Part shown: positions 23,180 to 31,526 of the stretch, piece after piece
Position numbering within the stretch: the stretch's first letter is position 1
Layout: every line of letters begins with the position of its first letter
Assembly (NCBI GenBank): GCA_002395925.1
Contig: DGVM01000146.1
Location: 1 to 36,974, forward strand
Reading direction: 5' to 3'
Length of the DNA stretch: 36,974 bases
Source: Bacteroidales bacterium UBA4284
Lineage (GTDB): Bacteria; Bacteroidota; Bacteroidia; Bacteroidales; UBA932
The notes under the pieces: model-generated
Seen by the model: the letters and a program-made list of their open reading frames with translations, nothing else
Database searches by the model: none
Told to the model about the DNA's origin: nothing
Position numbers and translations under genes: made by a program

Positions 23180-25000
23180 ATGATGAAACGCATAACTCCG
23201 CTTCTCCTTCTGACCCTGCTTGCCGCCGCGTGCACAGTCGCCGGCCCCGACCGCCTTCTGCTGGAAGGCAAGGTCATAAAGGGCGTAAGCATCGAAGTCA
23301 CAACGGAATACCAGACCGACATACCGGGGATGATTCTCCGTTATGTCAACTTCATAAACGAAAGCGACAAGCCTATAAGCTACGACGCCATGGAGACTTC
23401 CACGGTTTCCATCCGCAAGGGCGACGTGTGGACCTTCCAGCCCACATCGAGCAGCGCCCGCAAGGACTGGGCATTCCCGGTAAGCAACGGCTTCAGCCAG
23501 CGTAACTATTTGGGAATGAACGATTCCGACTATGGCGGAGGCATCCCTTTGGTATCGCTTTGGGTGCCCGAAGTCAATGTGTCCGTAGGCATTGCAGAGC
23601 CGCAGCTTCAGCTGATGTCCATGCCCGTCCAAAGCAAAGGCGGACGTACAAGCGCCTGCATTCGCAAGGATTTCGAGGGCCCGTGCATTCTGGAGCCGGG
23701 CGACACGCTCCGCGCCCCCGCCCAGTTCGTCATGCAGACGACCGGCGACTTTTTCAACCCCTTGCGCGCTTTTTCCAAGTTCATGCAGAGCCGTCACGGC
23801 TGGACTCCTCCGGTATCTCCGGCAGATGCGTACGAACCTGTATGGTGTGCGTGGGGCTACGAGCGCCAGTTTACGGTAGATGAGGTCATAGGCACGCTCC
23901 CCAAGGTTGCGGAACTGGGCTTCAAATGGGTCGATGTGGACGACGGCTACCAGATTTGCGAAGGTGACTGGGAGGCCAACGACCGCATCGGGCCTTCCGG
24001 TATGCGGCGCATGACCGACGCCATCCATGCCGCCGGTCTCAAGGCCAAGCTGTGGTGGGCTCCTCTTGCCGCCGATCCCGGCAGCCGCCTTGCCGCTGAA
24101 CATCCCGAACTGCTTCTGGTTCAGAAAGACGGCTCTCACGAAGACATCAGCTGGTGGGACAGCTGGTACCTGTCTCCCGTCAACCGGGGCACCATGGATT
24201 ATACGAATGGACTCGTTGACCGTTTCCTCGTGGAATGGGGATTCGACGGATTCAAGCTCGACGGACAGCATCTCAATCTCTGCGCCCCCGATTACAATCC
24301 GGCCAGCGGTCTGGAACACCCGGAAGATGCATGCAGCCGGTTCCCCGAGTTCGCGCAGGGCGTATATGCTCGTGCCCAGTCCGACAAACCCGGCAGCATC
24401 GTCCAGATCTGCCCCTGCGGTTGTGCCGTCAACTTCTTCTATCTTCCCTACATCAACCAGGCAGTGGCGTCCGATCCCACATCCAGCCTGCAGATCCGCC
24501 AGAAGCGCAAGGCCTATGCAGCCATGTGTCCCGACCTGGCATATTATGCCGACCATGTGGAGCTCAGTGACGGCGGACTTGATTTTGCTTCGCAGATAGG
24601 CGTCGGAGGCATCATCGGCACCAAATTCACGTGGCCGGAGCCCAATCCGCACGCCACCCAGAACGGCGGAAGCCTTCTCACCCCGGAGAAAGAGGCTCTG
24701 CTTCGCAAGTGGGTGCCCATCTACAAGGAGAAAATGCTCTCCCGCGGCGAATACCTCAATCTGTACGACTGCGGTTTCGACAAGCCTGAGGCTCATGTCA
24801 TCCGCAAGGACGGAGCCATGTATTATGCATTCTACGCACCTTCATGGGACGGCGAGGGCATCGTCCTTCGCGGACTCGAAGACCGCACATATACCGTTAC
24901 CGAGTACGCTCTGGACGAGCAGCGCAGCTTTACCGTCCAGGGACCGGATCCTGTTATCCGTCCCGTGTTCGAGGGCAGTTACCTCATAGAAGTCAAATAA
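23180..25000 (+). CDS. GH36-type alpha-galactosidase-like lipoprotein
   Basis: A 606-residue secreted lipoprotein (lipobox AAAC near residue 18). An N-terminal beta-sandwich is followed by a GH36/GH27-clan TIM barrel. Barrel motifs are YEPVWCAWGYERQFTVDEV, FKWVDVDDGYQ with GDWE, GFDGFKLDGQHLN with putative nucleophile D361, QICPCG, and VASDPTSS with putative acid/base D432. A small C-terminal beta domain ends the protein. The family hydrolyses alpha-galactosides, and some members act on alpha-N-acetylgalactosaminides. It is anchored outside the cytoplasm and encoded between the kinase and a phosphatase-like lipoprotein, in one operon with GH109. Retaining hydrolase function is likely; Gal versus GalNAc is open. 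Confidence 0.82.
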   Translation: MMKRITPLLLLTLLAAACTVAGPDRLLLEGKVIKGVSIEVTTEYQTDIPGMILRYVNFINESDKPISYDAMETSTVSIRKGDVWTFQPTSSSARKDWAFPVSNGFSQRNYLGMNDSDYGGGIPLVSLWVPEVNVSVGIAEPQLQLMSMPVQSKGGRTSACIRKDFEGPCILEPGDTLRAPAQFVMQTTGDFFNPLRAFSKFMQSRHGWTPPVSPADAYEPVWCAWGYERQFTVDEVIGTLPKVAELGFKWVDVDDGYQICEGDWEANDRIGPSGMRRMTDAIHAAGLKAKLWWAPLAADPGSRLAAEHPELLLVQKDGSHEDISWWDSWYLSPVNRGTMDYTNGLVDRFLVEWGFDGFKLDGQHLNLCAPDYNPASGLEHPEDACSRFPEFAQGVYARAQSDKPGSIVQICPCGCAVNFFYLPYINQAVASDPTSSLQIRQKRKAYAAMCPDLAYYADHVELSDGGLDFASQIGVGGIIGTKFTWPEPNPHATQNGGSLLTPEKEALLRKWVPIYKEKMLSRGEYLNLYDCGFDKPEAHVIRKDGAMYYAFYAPSWDGEGIVLRGLEDRTYTVTEYALDEQRSFTVQGPDPVIRPVFEGSYLIEVK

Positions 25001-25016
25001 CCAATCTTATAGCATT

Positions 25017-26267
25017 ATGAGCAAAAAATTACTTACATTACTGCTGATTTTGCCTCTTCTGGCCTGCTGTGGCCCCAAGAATCCCGAAGACCCCGTAAAG
25101 GAGCCCGAACAGCCGGAGCAGCCTGCCGAACCTGAAGTTGATCCTTACGAGAATGCAGCTCCCGAAGTAAAGAACGGCGATTCCGTACTTGCCACCAACC
25201 GCAACGTGCAGAAGTTCATCACCGAAGTTTCGTATCCCGACAAGGACTGGAGCTATACCAAGGTCCTGGATTATTACGGAGGCTTCGACGGCAAGAATTA
25301 CGACTGGAACAAAATGCCCAATTCCGACAAGCCTGAGGCTTACAGTATCCGCTGGAAACTTGCCGACGCCGGAGAAGAAGATATCACCCTTCATCTGGAA
25401 GACAAGCTTGGCTGGAGTGCAGATATTGCCGTTTCCGCCGGTTCGGCCTTTGCGGACATCAGCAATCTGGTACCCAACGATGACTATAACTACAAAGTTA
25501 CCACCGCTAGCGGCAAAGTGCTGACCCAGGGCAGTTTCAAAACTACCGGTACCGTGCATCAGGCCTTCTTCCGTGGAGACCGCAAAGGCGTAAAAGGTGC
25601 ACGCAACTGCCGCGACCTCGGAGGCTGGAAGACCATTGACGGCAAGACTGTCAAGTTCCGCAAAGTCTATCGCGGCGGCCGTCTCAACGACAAATGGGAG
25701 ACCATGATGAACGCTGCCGGCAAGAAGGAACTTGCAGCCGAAGGCATCACCGCCCAGCTCGACCTGCGCGGCGAGTCCGACGTCGAGAGCTCTCCCGCAC
25801 TTAAAGACATGGCTTTCTGCGCTCCCGTAATCGAGCAGGGCGGTAAGACCATGCTCGACGCCGACCGCGCCAAGACCAAGGAGTGCTTCGAATTCGTGGT
25901 CAATTGTGTCCGGGAAGGCAAGCCCGTGTACTTCCACTGTTCACTCGGCCGCGACCGTACGGGTACTCTTGCAGTGCTTCTGCTCGGTGTTCTCGGCGTC
26001 CGCGAAGGCGACATATCCAAGGAGTATGAGCTTACTTATTTCGCTCCGGTAGGCTACAGCGTATCATCTTCGGAGAAATCTTCCAATCCCGAACCCATCT
26101 TCAAGAATACCCGCGACAAATGGGTGTACAGCGACGTGGCCCCTTACTTCTGGAGTTTTGCCAGCGGAAACGAAACCTTCGCCCAGGGAGTGGAAAAATA
26201 CCTCCTTACGGTCGCAGGCGTGAGCCAGAAAGATATCTACGACTTCCGCAGCCTTATGCTCGAATAA
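25017..26267 (+). CDS. Secreted tyrosine-phosphatase-like lipoprotein (Y_phosphatase3 type)
   Basis: A 416-residue lipoprotein (lipobox LACC near residue 17, then a Pro/Glu linker). Residues about 85-175 look like a fibronectin/Ig-type domain (AYSIRWKLAD; NLVPNDDYNYKVTT). The rest is a protein-tyrosine-phosphatase-fold domain beginning GARNCRDLGGWKT and VYRGGRLND, with LDLRGESDV and the P-loop HCSLGRDRTG (nucleophile C308, R314). An intact CX5R loop argues for activity. Members of this family act on phosphotyrosine, phosphoinositides or unknown phosphoesters; in an extracellular glycan operon, a phosphorylated sugar is a plausible substrate (inference). Spacing to neighbours is 16 and 14 bp, so it is within the operon. 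Confidence 0.82.
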   Translation: MSKKLLTLLLILPLLACCGPKNPEDPVKEPEQPEQPAEPEVDPYENAAPEVKNGDSVLATNRNVQKFITEVSYPDKDWSYTKVLDYYGGFDGKNYDWNKMPNSDKPEAYSIRWKLADAGEEDITLHLEDKLGWSADIAVSAGSAFADISNLVPNDDYNYKVTTASGKVLTQGSFKTTGTVHQAFFRGDRKGVKGARNCRDLGGWKTIDGKTVKFRKVYRGGRLNDKWETMMNAAGKKELAAEGITAQLDLRGESDVESSPALKDMAFCAPVIEQGGKTMLDADRAKTKECFEFVVNCVREGKPVYFHCSLGRDRTGTLAVLLLGVLGVREGDISKEYELTYFAPVGYSVSSSEKSSNPEPIFKNTRDKWVYSDVAPYFWSFASGNETFAQGVEKYLLTVAGVSQKDIYDFRSLMLE

Positions 26268-26281
26268 CCAATCAACCAGAT

Positions 26282-27685
26282 ATGAAAAGATTTTTACTCT
26301 CACTTGCGGCAATCGCCGCTCTCGCTGCGTCCTGCACCCAGCAGGGCAATCCTTATGGATATACGATAAAGGATAATCAGATAGTTTACAATACTCCGCC
26401 CCGTCCGGCAGACCAGCAGTCCATGCTGGGCTTCGCGTGCGATCCCATCGAGAACGTGCGCGTCGGTTTCGTCGGCCTGGGAATGCGCGGCCCCGGTGCT
26501 GTGGAGCGCTTCTGCTACATCGACGACGCCACTGTGGTTGCTCTCTGCGACCTCTTCGAGGACAGGGTTGAGAGCGCCCAGAACATCCTCACCAGCCACG
26601 GCCGTCCCCGCGCCGAAGGATACTGGGGAGAGGAAGGATACAAGCAGCTCTGCGAGAGGGAAGACATCGACCTTGTTTACCTTGCTGTACCCTGGCAGCT
26701 CCATACTCCCATCGCGGTGTATGCGATGGAGCACGGCAAGCATGTAGCCATCGAGGTGCCCGCAGCCACCAGCATCAAGGAGTGCTGGGACCTGGTAAAC
26801 ACTTCCGAACGTACCCGCAAGCACTGCATGATGCTCGAAAACTGCTGCTACGACTTCTTCGAACTTACCTGCCTCAACATGATCCAGCAGGGACTCTTCG
26901 GCGAAGTGGTGCACGTGGAAGGCTCCTATTGCCACAACCTCGAACCTTACTGGGACCAGTATCAGGGAGACTGGCGCATGCGCTACAACCGCGAGCACAG
27001 CGGCGACGTCTATCCCACCCATGGCATCGGCCCTGTCTGTCAGGATCTTAACATCCACCGCGGCGACAAGATGGATGTCCTCGTATCTATGGGCACAGGC
27101 GCTTTCAAGGGCCAGCAGACTGCCGACGCCCGTTATGGCGCAGGCAAGTACGAATATGCCAACGGTGACAATACCAGCACCCTTATCCGTACCCGCAAGG
27201 GCAAGACCATCCTCGTAGAGCACTCGGTCGTGACCCCTCAGCCTTACAGCCGTATGTATCAGGTCCAGGGTACCGAAGGATTCGCAGACAAGTATCCCAG
27301 CTATGGTCTCGCTCTCGGTTCGCAGGTTCCCAAAGACGTCAGCATCTATGATCTCGACGCCGAATCATTCATGAGCGACTCCGCCCGCGACGCAGTCATG
27401 GCAGAATACCAGCATCCTATCACCAGGGAAGGCGGCCTTGCCGAGAAGGCCAGGACCGTAGGCGGTCACGGCGGTATGGATTTCATTATGGATTATCGTC
27501 TTATCTACTGCCTGCACAATGGACTGCCCCTCGATCAGGATGTGTACGATGCAGCCGAATGGAGTTCGCTCGTAGAGCTCACGGAGGTCTCCATCAATCA
27601 CGGCAGCATGCCCGTCGTCATTCCCGACTTCACCCGTGGAGAGTGGAACAAAATCGACGGTCTGAGCTTCGCGCTTGTTAAATAA
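26282..27685 (+). CDS. GH109 alpha-N-acetylgalactosaminidase lipoprotein
   Basis: Cleaves terminal alpha-GalNAc by the NAD-dependent mechanism of GH109. The 467-residue lipoprotein (lipobox AASC near residue 18) has a Gfo/Idh/MocA Rossmann fold with GLGMRG at 65-70. The segments PWQLHTPIAVYAMEHGKH, RKHCMMLENCCYDFFEL, GSYCHNLEPYWDQYQGDWRM and GDVYPTHGIGPVCQ are near-signature for GH109. Y244 and H247 occupy the Y-x-x-H pair that I recall as catalytic in the Elizabethkingia enzyme. The ATG at 26282 starts a clear lipoprotein signal. It is the last gene of the kinase operon and is followed by a hairpin terminator. This gene is the strongest reason to call the locus a GalNAc-glycan system. Confidence 0.93.
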   Translation: MKRFLLSLAAIAALAASCTQQGNPYGYTIKDNQIVYNTPPRPADQQSMLGFACDPIENVRVGFVGLGMRGPGAVERFCYIDDATVVALCDLFEDRVESAQNILTSHGRPRAEGYWGEEGYKQLCEREDIDLVYLAVPWQLHTPIAVYAMEHGKHVAIEVPAATSIKECWDLVNTSERTRKHCMMLENCCYDFFELTCLNMIQQGLFGEVVHVEGSYCHNLEPYWDQYQGDWRMRYNREHSGDVYPTHGIGPVCQDLNIHRGDKMDVLVSMGTGAFKGQQTADARYGAGKYEYANGDNTSTLIRTRKGKTILVEHSVVTPQPYSRMYQVQGTEGFADKYPSYGLALGSQVPKDVSIYDLDAESFMSDSARDAVMAEYQHPITREGGLAEKARTVGGHGGMDFIMDYRLIYCLHNGLPLDQDVYDAAEWSSLVELTEVSINHGSMPVVIPDFTRGEWNKIDGLSFALVK

Positions 27686-27707
27686 GGACTATACATCCAA
27701 TAACGGT

Positions 27708-27752
27708 TTATCCCCCGCGCGGAACACAGTCTCCGGCGGGGGATAATTCTTT
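27708..27752 (+). terminator. Hairpin terminator after GH109
   Basis: TTATCCCCCGC (27708-27718) pairs perfectly with GCGGGGGATAA (27736-27746), followed by a short T/C-rich tail. The T-tract is imperfect, but the stem is strong and the position is right. Confidence 0.75.
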
Positions 27753-27785
27753 CTCCGAATCTGCTCATGTCGATGAGAATTTTTG

Positions 27786-27793
27786 TATTTTTG
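27786..27793 (+). promoter_or_regulatory. -7 box directly upstream of a small lipoprotein gene
   Basis: TATTTTTG, then CAGAT, then ATG: a 5-nt gap, the third such case in the window. It suggests a leaderless or nearly leaderless mRNA. Confidence 0.5.
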
Positions 27794-27798
27794 CAGAT

Positions 27799-28167
27799 AT
27801 GAAGAAAAAGATTTTGTCCGTTCTGGCTGCCGCGTGCGCCCTGTTCGGCGCCTGCGGGCCTTTGGCGTCGGTTTCTACGGCCACCTCCGATACTTCGTCC
27901 CAGGATAGTTCGATGCTTTCTTTCGTCACCGACAGCGGTACGCCGTTGGAAGTAACGGTAGATGACAATTTTCATGCTATGTCTTCCATCAAGACAAGCA
28001 GTTGGCAGAAAAACAGGGACTTCAAGCGCGATTCCAGGAACGCGGTTGTGCTTCCGCCCGGTTCCCACGAAGTCGTGGTCAAACTGAACGGCAAGCAGAT
28101 ATACAAGTCTTCCGTAAACGTTTCGGCTAGCGAACGTAAGGTTATAACACTCGGGGACGTCAAATAG
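27799..28167 (+). CDS. Small hypothetical lipoprotein
   Basis: A 122-residue lipoprotein (lipobox FGAC near residue 19). The mature part is a short beta-rich domain with VVLPPGSHEVVVKLNGKQIY and SVNVSASERKVITL, a pattern like PEGA-type or similar small extracytoplasmic beta domains. I do not recognise a specific family. It is separated from GH109 by a terminator and has its own promoter, so it is probably not part of the glycan operon. It is convergent with the Na/Pi cotransporter, 12 bp stop to stop, with no hairpin visible between them. Confidence 0.65.
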   Translation: MKKKILSVLAAACALFGACGPLASVSTATSDTSSQDSSMLSFVTDSGTPLEVTVDDNFHAMSSIKTSSWQKNRDFKRDSRNAVVLPPGSHEVVVKLNGKQIYKSSVNVSASERKVITLGDVK

Positions 28168-28179
28168 AGACGCTGACCA

Positions 28180-29844
28180 TCATCGCTTTATGGACTTGGC
28201 GATGTTGATCATGTGGTCTGCGATTCGCTCGGCATTCGACGACAGCTCCAGATACTGGGCTCCGACCGTAGGGGTGCAGATGCCTTTTTCGAGCCTGGCG
28301 ATGTGCCCATCTTCCATACGCTTGGTATAGTCGTCGATTTCTTCTTCTATCGCGTTGGCCTGGTCGAGAGCCTCCAGGTTCTCGTTCGTGTAAGCATCCA
28401 TGGCGAAAGCGTACAAGCGGTGCAGCAGGGCCTTCATCTGGCTGATTTCGTATTTTGCGTCGTCGCTGAATTCCTGCGACGTATCTGCAAGTACGGTGGC
28501 GTATTCAACTATATTGGTGGCGTAATCGCCTATTCGCTCAATGTCGCGGATGCTGCGGTATGAGCCCGAAAGATAGGCCCGGTCTTTCTCGCCCAGCCCT
28601 GAGCGTCCGCTGAGCCGCACCACGAAGTCAACCAGCTCGCGGTTGATGAAGTTGAGCTCCCGCTCGTCTTTATCGAAATCCGCTTTCTGAGAGAAGTCCA
28701 GACGGGTTGCCATTTCCAGGCTGCGGTCCACGTTGCCAAGGGCGATGTCGGCCATTCTTAGGATTTCCTGCTTGACCAGGGAAACGGCCACAGGAGGAGT
28801 CCTGAGCATGTTGTCGTTGACGTAGCGGAGAGAGAATTCGGCGTCGGAGGCGACGGCCTTGTCGGGAATCATCCGGGTCACTAAGGATACCAGGGCCCCG
28901 GTCAAAGGAAGCATGACCGCCACCGTCACAGTATTGAAGAAGGTGTGGAACATGGCGAGCTGGAGCTGGGGAGCGGACGGGAACAGTCTTTCGAACAAAG
29001 AGCCGTAGCTGATTCCGAAACCGCCCATCGCAGCTGCTGCCAGCATGAAAAGGATGACGCCGGAGCAGTTGAACAGCAGATGGATGAGTGCCGTGCGCTT
29101 GGCGTTTGTGCCGCTGGTTATACCGGCAATGACGGCAACTACGCAGGAGCCTATGTTGGAACCCATGGTCAGGTAAATACCCTGGTCGATGCCGATGAGC
29201 CCCGTTACCACCATTGCCAGGGCAATGGACGTCATGACGGATGAACTTTGGATGATGGCGGTAAAGACCGCTCCCAGGAGCACGAGCAGAAGAGGGTTGC
29301 CTATTCCGGAAAGGAATGACTTTACCGAGTCCTGCGCGGCGAATTCTTCCATTGAGCCGCTCATGAGTTCCAGACCTACGAACAGCATACCGAATCCGGC
29401 CAGGATGCCGCCGAGGGTCTTTATGCTGTTTTTCTTGGCAAAAAGGGTCAGGAACGCGCCCAGGCCGGCGAAGGCCGAGAAGATGACGCTGGTGGAAACG
29501 GAGTTGCCTCCGAACATACCCAGAGCCACGATCTGGGCAGTGACGGTGGTACCGATATTGGCTCCGTAAATAATCGTTGCGGCTTGTGCAAGCGAGATGA
29601 TGCCTGCGTTGACGAAACCTATGGTCATGACCGTGGTGGCTCCTGAACTCTGGATGGCGGCAGTTCCGAGTGCTCCTATGCCTACCCCGAGCATTTTGCT
29701 GCCTGAGGCTTTTGAGAAGAGTTTTTTGAGTTTGTCGGAACTTGCAGCCTCAAGATTGGAACTCATCATCTGGCACGCTATAAGGAACACGCCGATTCCG
29801 GCGAGAAGTGTCAGCAGGGAAGTGATGATTGCAGTTAAATCCAT
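28180..29844 (-). CDS. Na+/phosphate cotransporter (NptA/PNaS family) with PhoU-like tail
   Basis: Inner-membrane sodium-phosphate symporter, 554 residues. Two inverted Na/Pi repeats carry the QSS motifs: AAIQSSGATTVMTIGFVNAG with YGANIGTTVTAQ, and TAIIQSSSVMTSIALAMVV with MGSNIGSCVVAVI. The cytoplasmic C-terminal part (about 345-550) is helical and PhoU-like (YRSIRDIERIGDYATNIVEY; LSSNAERIADHMINIAKS). The length is usual for the NptA-with-PhoU form. Function is phosphate uptake or efflux. Its closeness to a locus with secreted phosphatases is suggestive, but it has its own transcription unit and a tRNA gene upstream on the same strand. Confidence 0.93.
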   Translation of the reverse strand: MDLTAIITSLLTLLAGIGVFLIACQMMSSNLEAASSDKLKKLFSKASGSKMLGVGIGALGTAAIQSSGATTVMTIGFVNAGIISLAQAATIIYGANIGTTVTAQIVALGMFGGNSVSTSVIFSAFAGLGAFLTLFAKKNSIKTLGGILAGFGMLFVGLELMSGSMEEFAAQDSVKSFLSGIGNPLLLVLLGAVFTAIIQSSSVMTSIALAMVVTGLIGIDQGIYLTMGSNIGSCVVAVIAGITSGTNAKRTALIHLLFNCSGVILFMLAAAAMGGFGISYGSLFERLFPSAPQLQLAMFHTFFNTVTVAVMLPLTGALVSLVTRMIPDKAVASDAEFSLRYVNDNMLRTPPVAVSLVKQEILRMADIALGNVDRSLEMATRLDFSQKADFDKDERELNFINRELVDFVVRLSGRSGLGEKDRAYLSGSYRSIRDIERIGDYATNIVEYATVLADTSQEFSDDAKYEISQMKALLHRLYAFAMDAYTNENLEALDQANAIEEEIDDYTKRMEDGHIARLEKGICTPTVGAQYLELSSNAERIADHMINIAKSIKR

Positions 29845-29869
29845 TTCTGCTTTGTATGTGCTGCTTTGG

Positions 29870-29943
29870 TGGAGCAGGATAAGGGAGTCGAACCCTCCTC
29901 CTTGGCTTGGGAAGCCAATGCACTACCGATGTGCTAATCCTGC
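29870..29943 (-). tRNA. tRNA-Gly (anticodon CCC)
   Basis: On the minus strand 74 nt fold as a cloverleaf: acceptor GCAGGAT/ATCCTGC (7 bp), D-arm GCAC/GTGC, anticodon arm TTGGC-TTCCCAA-GCCAA with anticodon CCC, a 4-nt variable loop, T-arm with loop TTCGACT, discriminator T and an encoded CCA. No att-like duplication or integrase gene is seen beside it. Confidence 0.95.
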
Positions 29944-29987
29944 GAGGACTGCAAATATAGTAATTTTTTTTGTATATTCGCAATTTG

Positions 29988-31526
29988 ATGGAAAAGGCGC
30001 AAAACATATCGGAAAAGGGCAGGAACATAGCCAGAAACACTGCGCTCCTGTATGTCCGTATGTTCATAATGCTCATTGTGGGGCTCTACACTTCGCGTGT
30101 AGTCCTCAATGCGCTCGGACAGGACGACCTGGGAATCTACGGCACCGTAGGCGGGGTCGTGGCCCTTTTCGCCGTGCTTACGGGTGCTGTCGCAAGCGCT
30201 ATCAGCCGCTTCCTGGCATTCGAGCTCGGCAAGGCGGACAGCCGTATGAAGGAGGTCTTCTCTTCTACAGTGTTCGTGCAGATAGTCCTGGCCGTCGTCG
30301 TTGTGATTCTTGCAGAAATCGCCGGATGGTGGTTCATCCATCACAAGATGGTGATTCCCGACGGACGCACCGCCGCAAGCGTGTGGGTATTGCACAGTTC
30401 GGTGCTGATCTTTGCCGTCAATATGCTCAGCGTGCCCTATAACGCAGCCATTATCGCCCACGAAAAGATGAATGCGTTTGCCTATATCAGCATCTTAGAA
30501 GCCTTGCTGGCCCTGGGCGCCGCGCTGGCAACCCGGTACACCCCTCACGACAAGCTGGTCGTCTATTCCGTGCTCATGCTGGGAGTCGCCCTCGTCGTCA
30601 GGCTGATTTACGGGCTTTACGCCCGCCGGACCTTTCCGGAGTGCCGTTTCCGTCCCGGATCCGTCGACCGTGGCGTCATTAAGGAAATCGGTTCCTTCAC
30701 GAGCTGGGCTTTCCTCGGCAGTGCCGCAGGAGTGCTCAACTCTCAGGGCATCAATGTGCTGATGAACCTGTTCTTCGGCGTTCGGGTCAATGCCGCAAGA
30801 GACGTTACAGCCAAGCTGGAAGGCAATATGTCGCGCTTCGTCAACAACATCACGACCGCAATCAATCCCCAGCTAAACAAGTCTTTCGCTTCCGGAGACA
30901 TGCCGTACATGCATACCCTGATATGCAAGGGGGCCAAATATACATACTTCCTGTATTTCTTCTTCGCTTTTCCCATTATCCTGGAAGCTCCGGCCCTGCT
31001 TAAACTCTGGCTGGTGAACGTGCCGCTGCATGCCGTTAACTTTGTACGCATTTCGCTGATAACCATGTTGTTCGTATCGGTGGGCACGCCTTTCGTGAAT
31101 GCCATTATGGCAAGCGGAACAATCAGGCGCTACGAGATCATAGCCTCCATAACCAACGTGTCGGCCTTCCCCTTGTCCTATATCGCCTTCAAGCTGGGGT
31201 GCCCCCCGGAACTGGCGTACTGTTTTGTTACCCTTACGGCGCTTTGCGTGCTGGCGGAGCGCATCGTTATAGCCTGCCGGCTTACCAAAATGCCTTCACG
31301 CATGGTCCTTGGTGATGTATTCGGCAGAATCATCGCCGTCAGTGCGGCAGCGGCGGCAGTGCCGGCGGCAGTGTTCTTCCTTGCCGGGCCCTCGCTCCTG
31401 CGCATGGTGGTGCTCGTACTGTTGTCGTTCGTCTGTACGGCCCTGAGTGCATTCTTTATAGGAACTACGCCGGGCGAACGTGCCGCAATAATCGAAACAA
31501 TCAAAACAAAAATCAAAAAGATATGA
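29988..31526 (+). CDS. Wzx-like polysaccharide flippase (MOP superfamily)
   Basis: A 512-residue inner-membrane protein with about 12-14 hydrophobic segments; it starts with RNTALLYVRMFIMLIVGLYT and SRVVLNALGQDDLGIYG, typical of O-antigen/capsule repeat-unit exporters. It flips undecaprenyl-linked oligosaccharides to the periplasm. The ATG at 29988 was used; an in-frame TTG at 29970 lies within a -7-like TATATTCG. It opens a six-gene cluster in which nearly every junction overlaps by 4 bp; its stop overlaps the TagD start (ATGA, 31523-31526). The cluster context is a surface polymer carrying glycerol phosphate. Confidence 0.88.
   Translation: MEKAQNISEKGRNIARNTALLYVRMFIMLIVGLYTSRVVLNALGQDDLGIYGTVGGVVALFAVLTGAVASAISRFLAFELGKADSRMKEVFSSTVFVQIVLAVVVVILAEIAGWWFIHHKMVIPDGRTAASVWVLHSSVLIFAVNMLSVPYNAAIIAHEKMNAFAYISILEALLALGAALATRYTPHDKLVVYSVLMLGVALVVRLIYGLYARRTFPECRFRPGSVDRGVIKEIGSFTSWAFLGSAAGVLNSQGINVLMNLFFGVRVNAARDVTAKLEGNMSRFVNNITTAINPQLNKSFASGDMPYMHTLICKGAKYTYFLYFFFAFPIILEAPALLKLWLVNVPLHAVNFVRISLITMLFVSVGTPFVNAIMASGTIRRYEIIASITNVSAFPLSYIAFKLGCPPELAYCFVTLTALCVLAERIVIACRLTKMPSRMVLGDVFGRIIAVSAAAAAVPAAVFFLAGPSLLRMVVLVLLSFVCTALSAFFIGTTPGERAAIIETIKTKIKKI

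Noticed and set aside
22811..24796. 661-codon open frame on the minus strand opposite the kinase and GH36 genes
   Set aside because: It lies wholly antisense to two well-supported enzymes, lacks recognisable motifs, and is explained by the codon bias of the GC-rich sense genes. The same applies to the 441-codon frame antisense to susC at 17351-18676.
29870..29943. tRNA-Gly as an integration site for a mobile island
   Set aside because: No integrase, transposase or duplicated 3' tRNA end was seen on either side. The surface-polymer cluster next to it shows no att-like repeat in this window.
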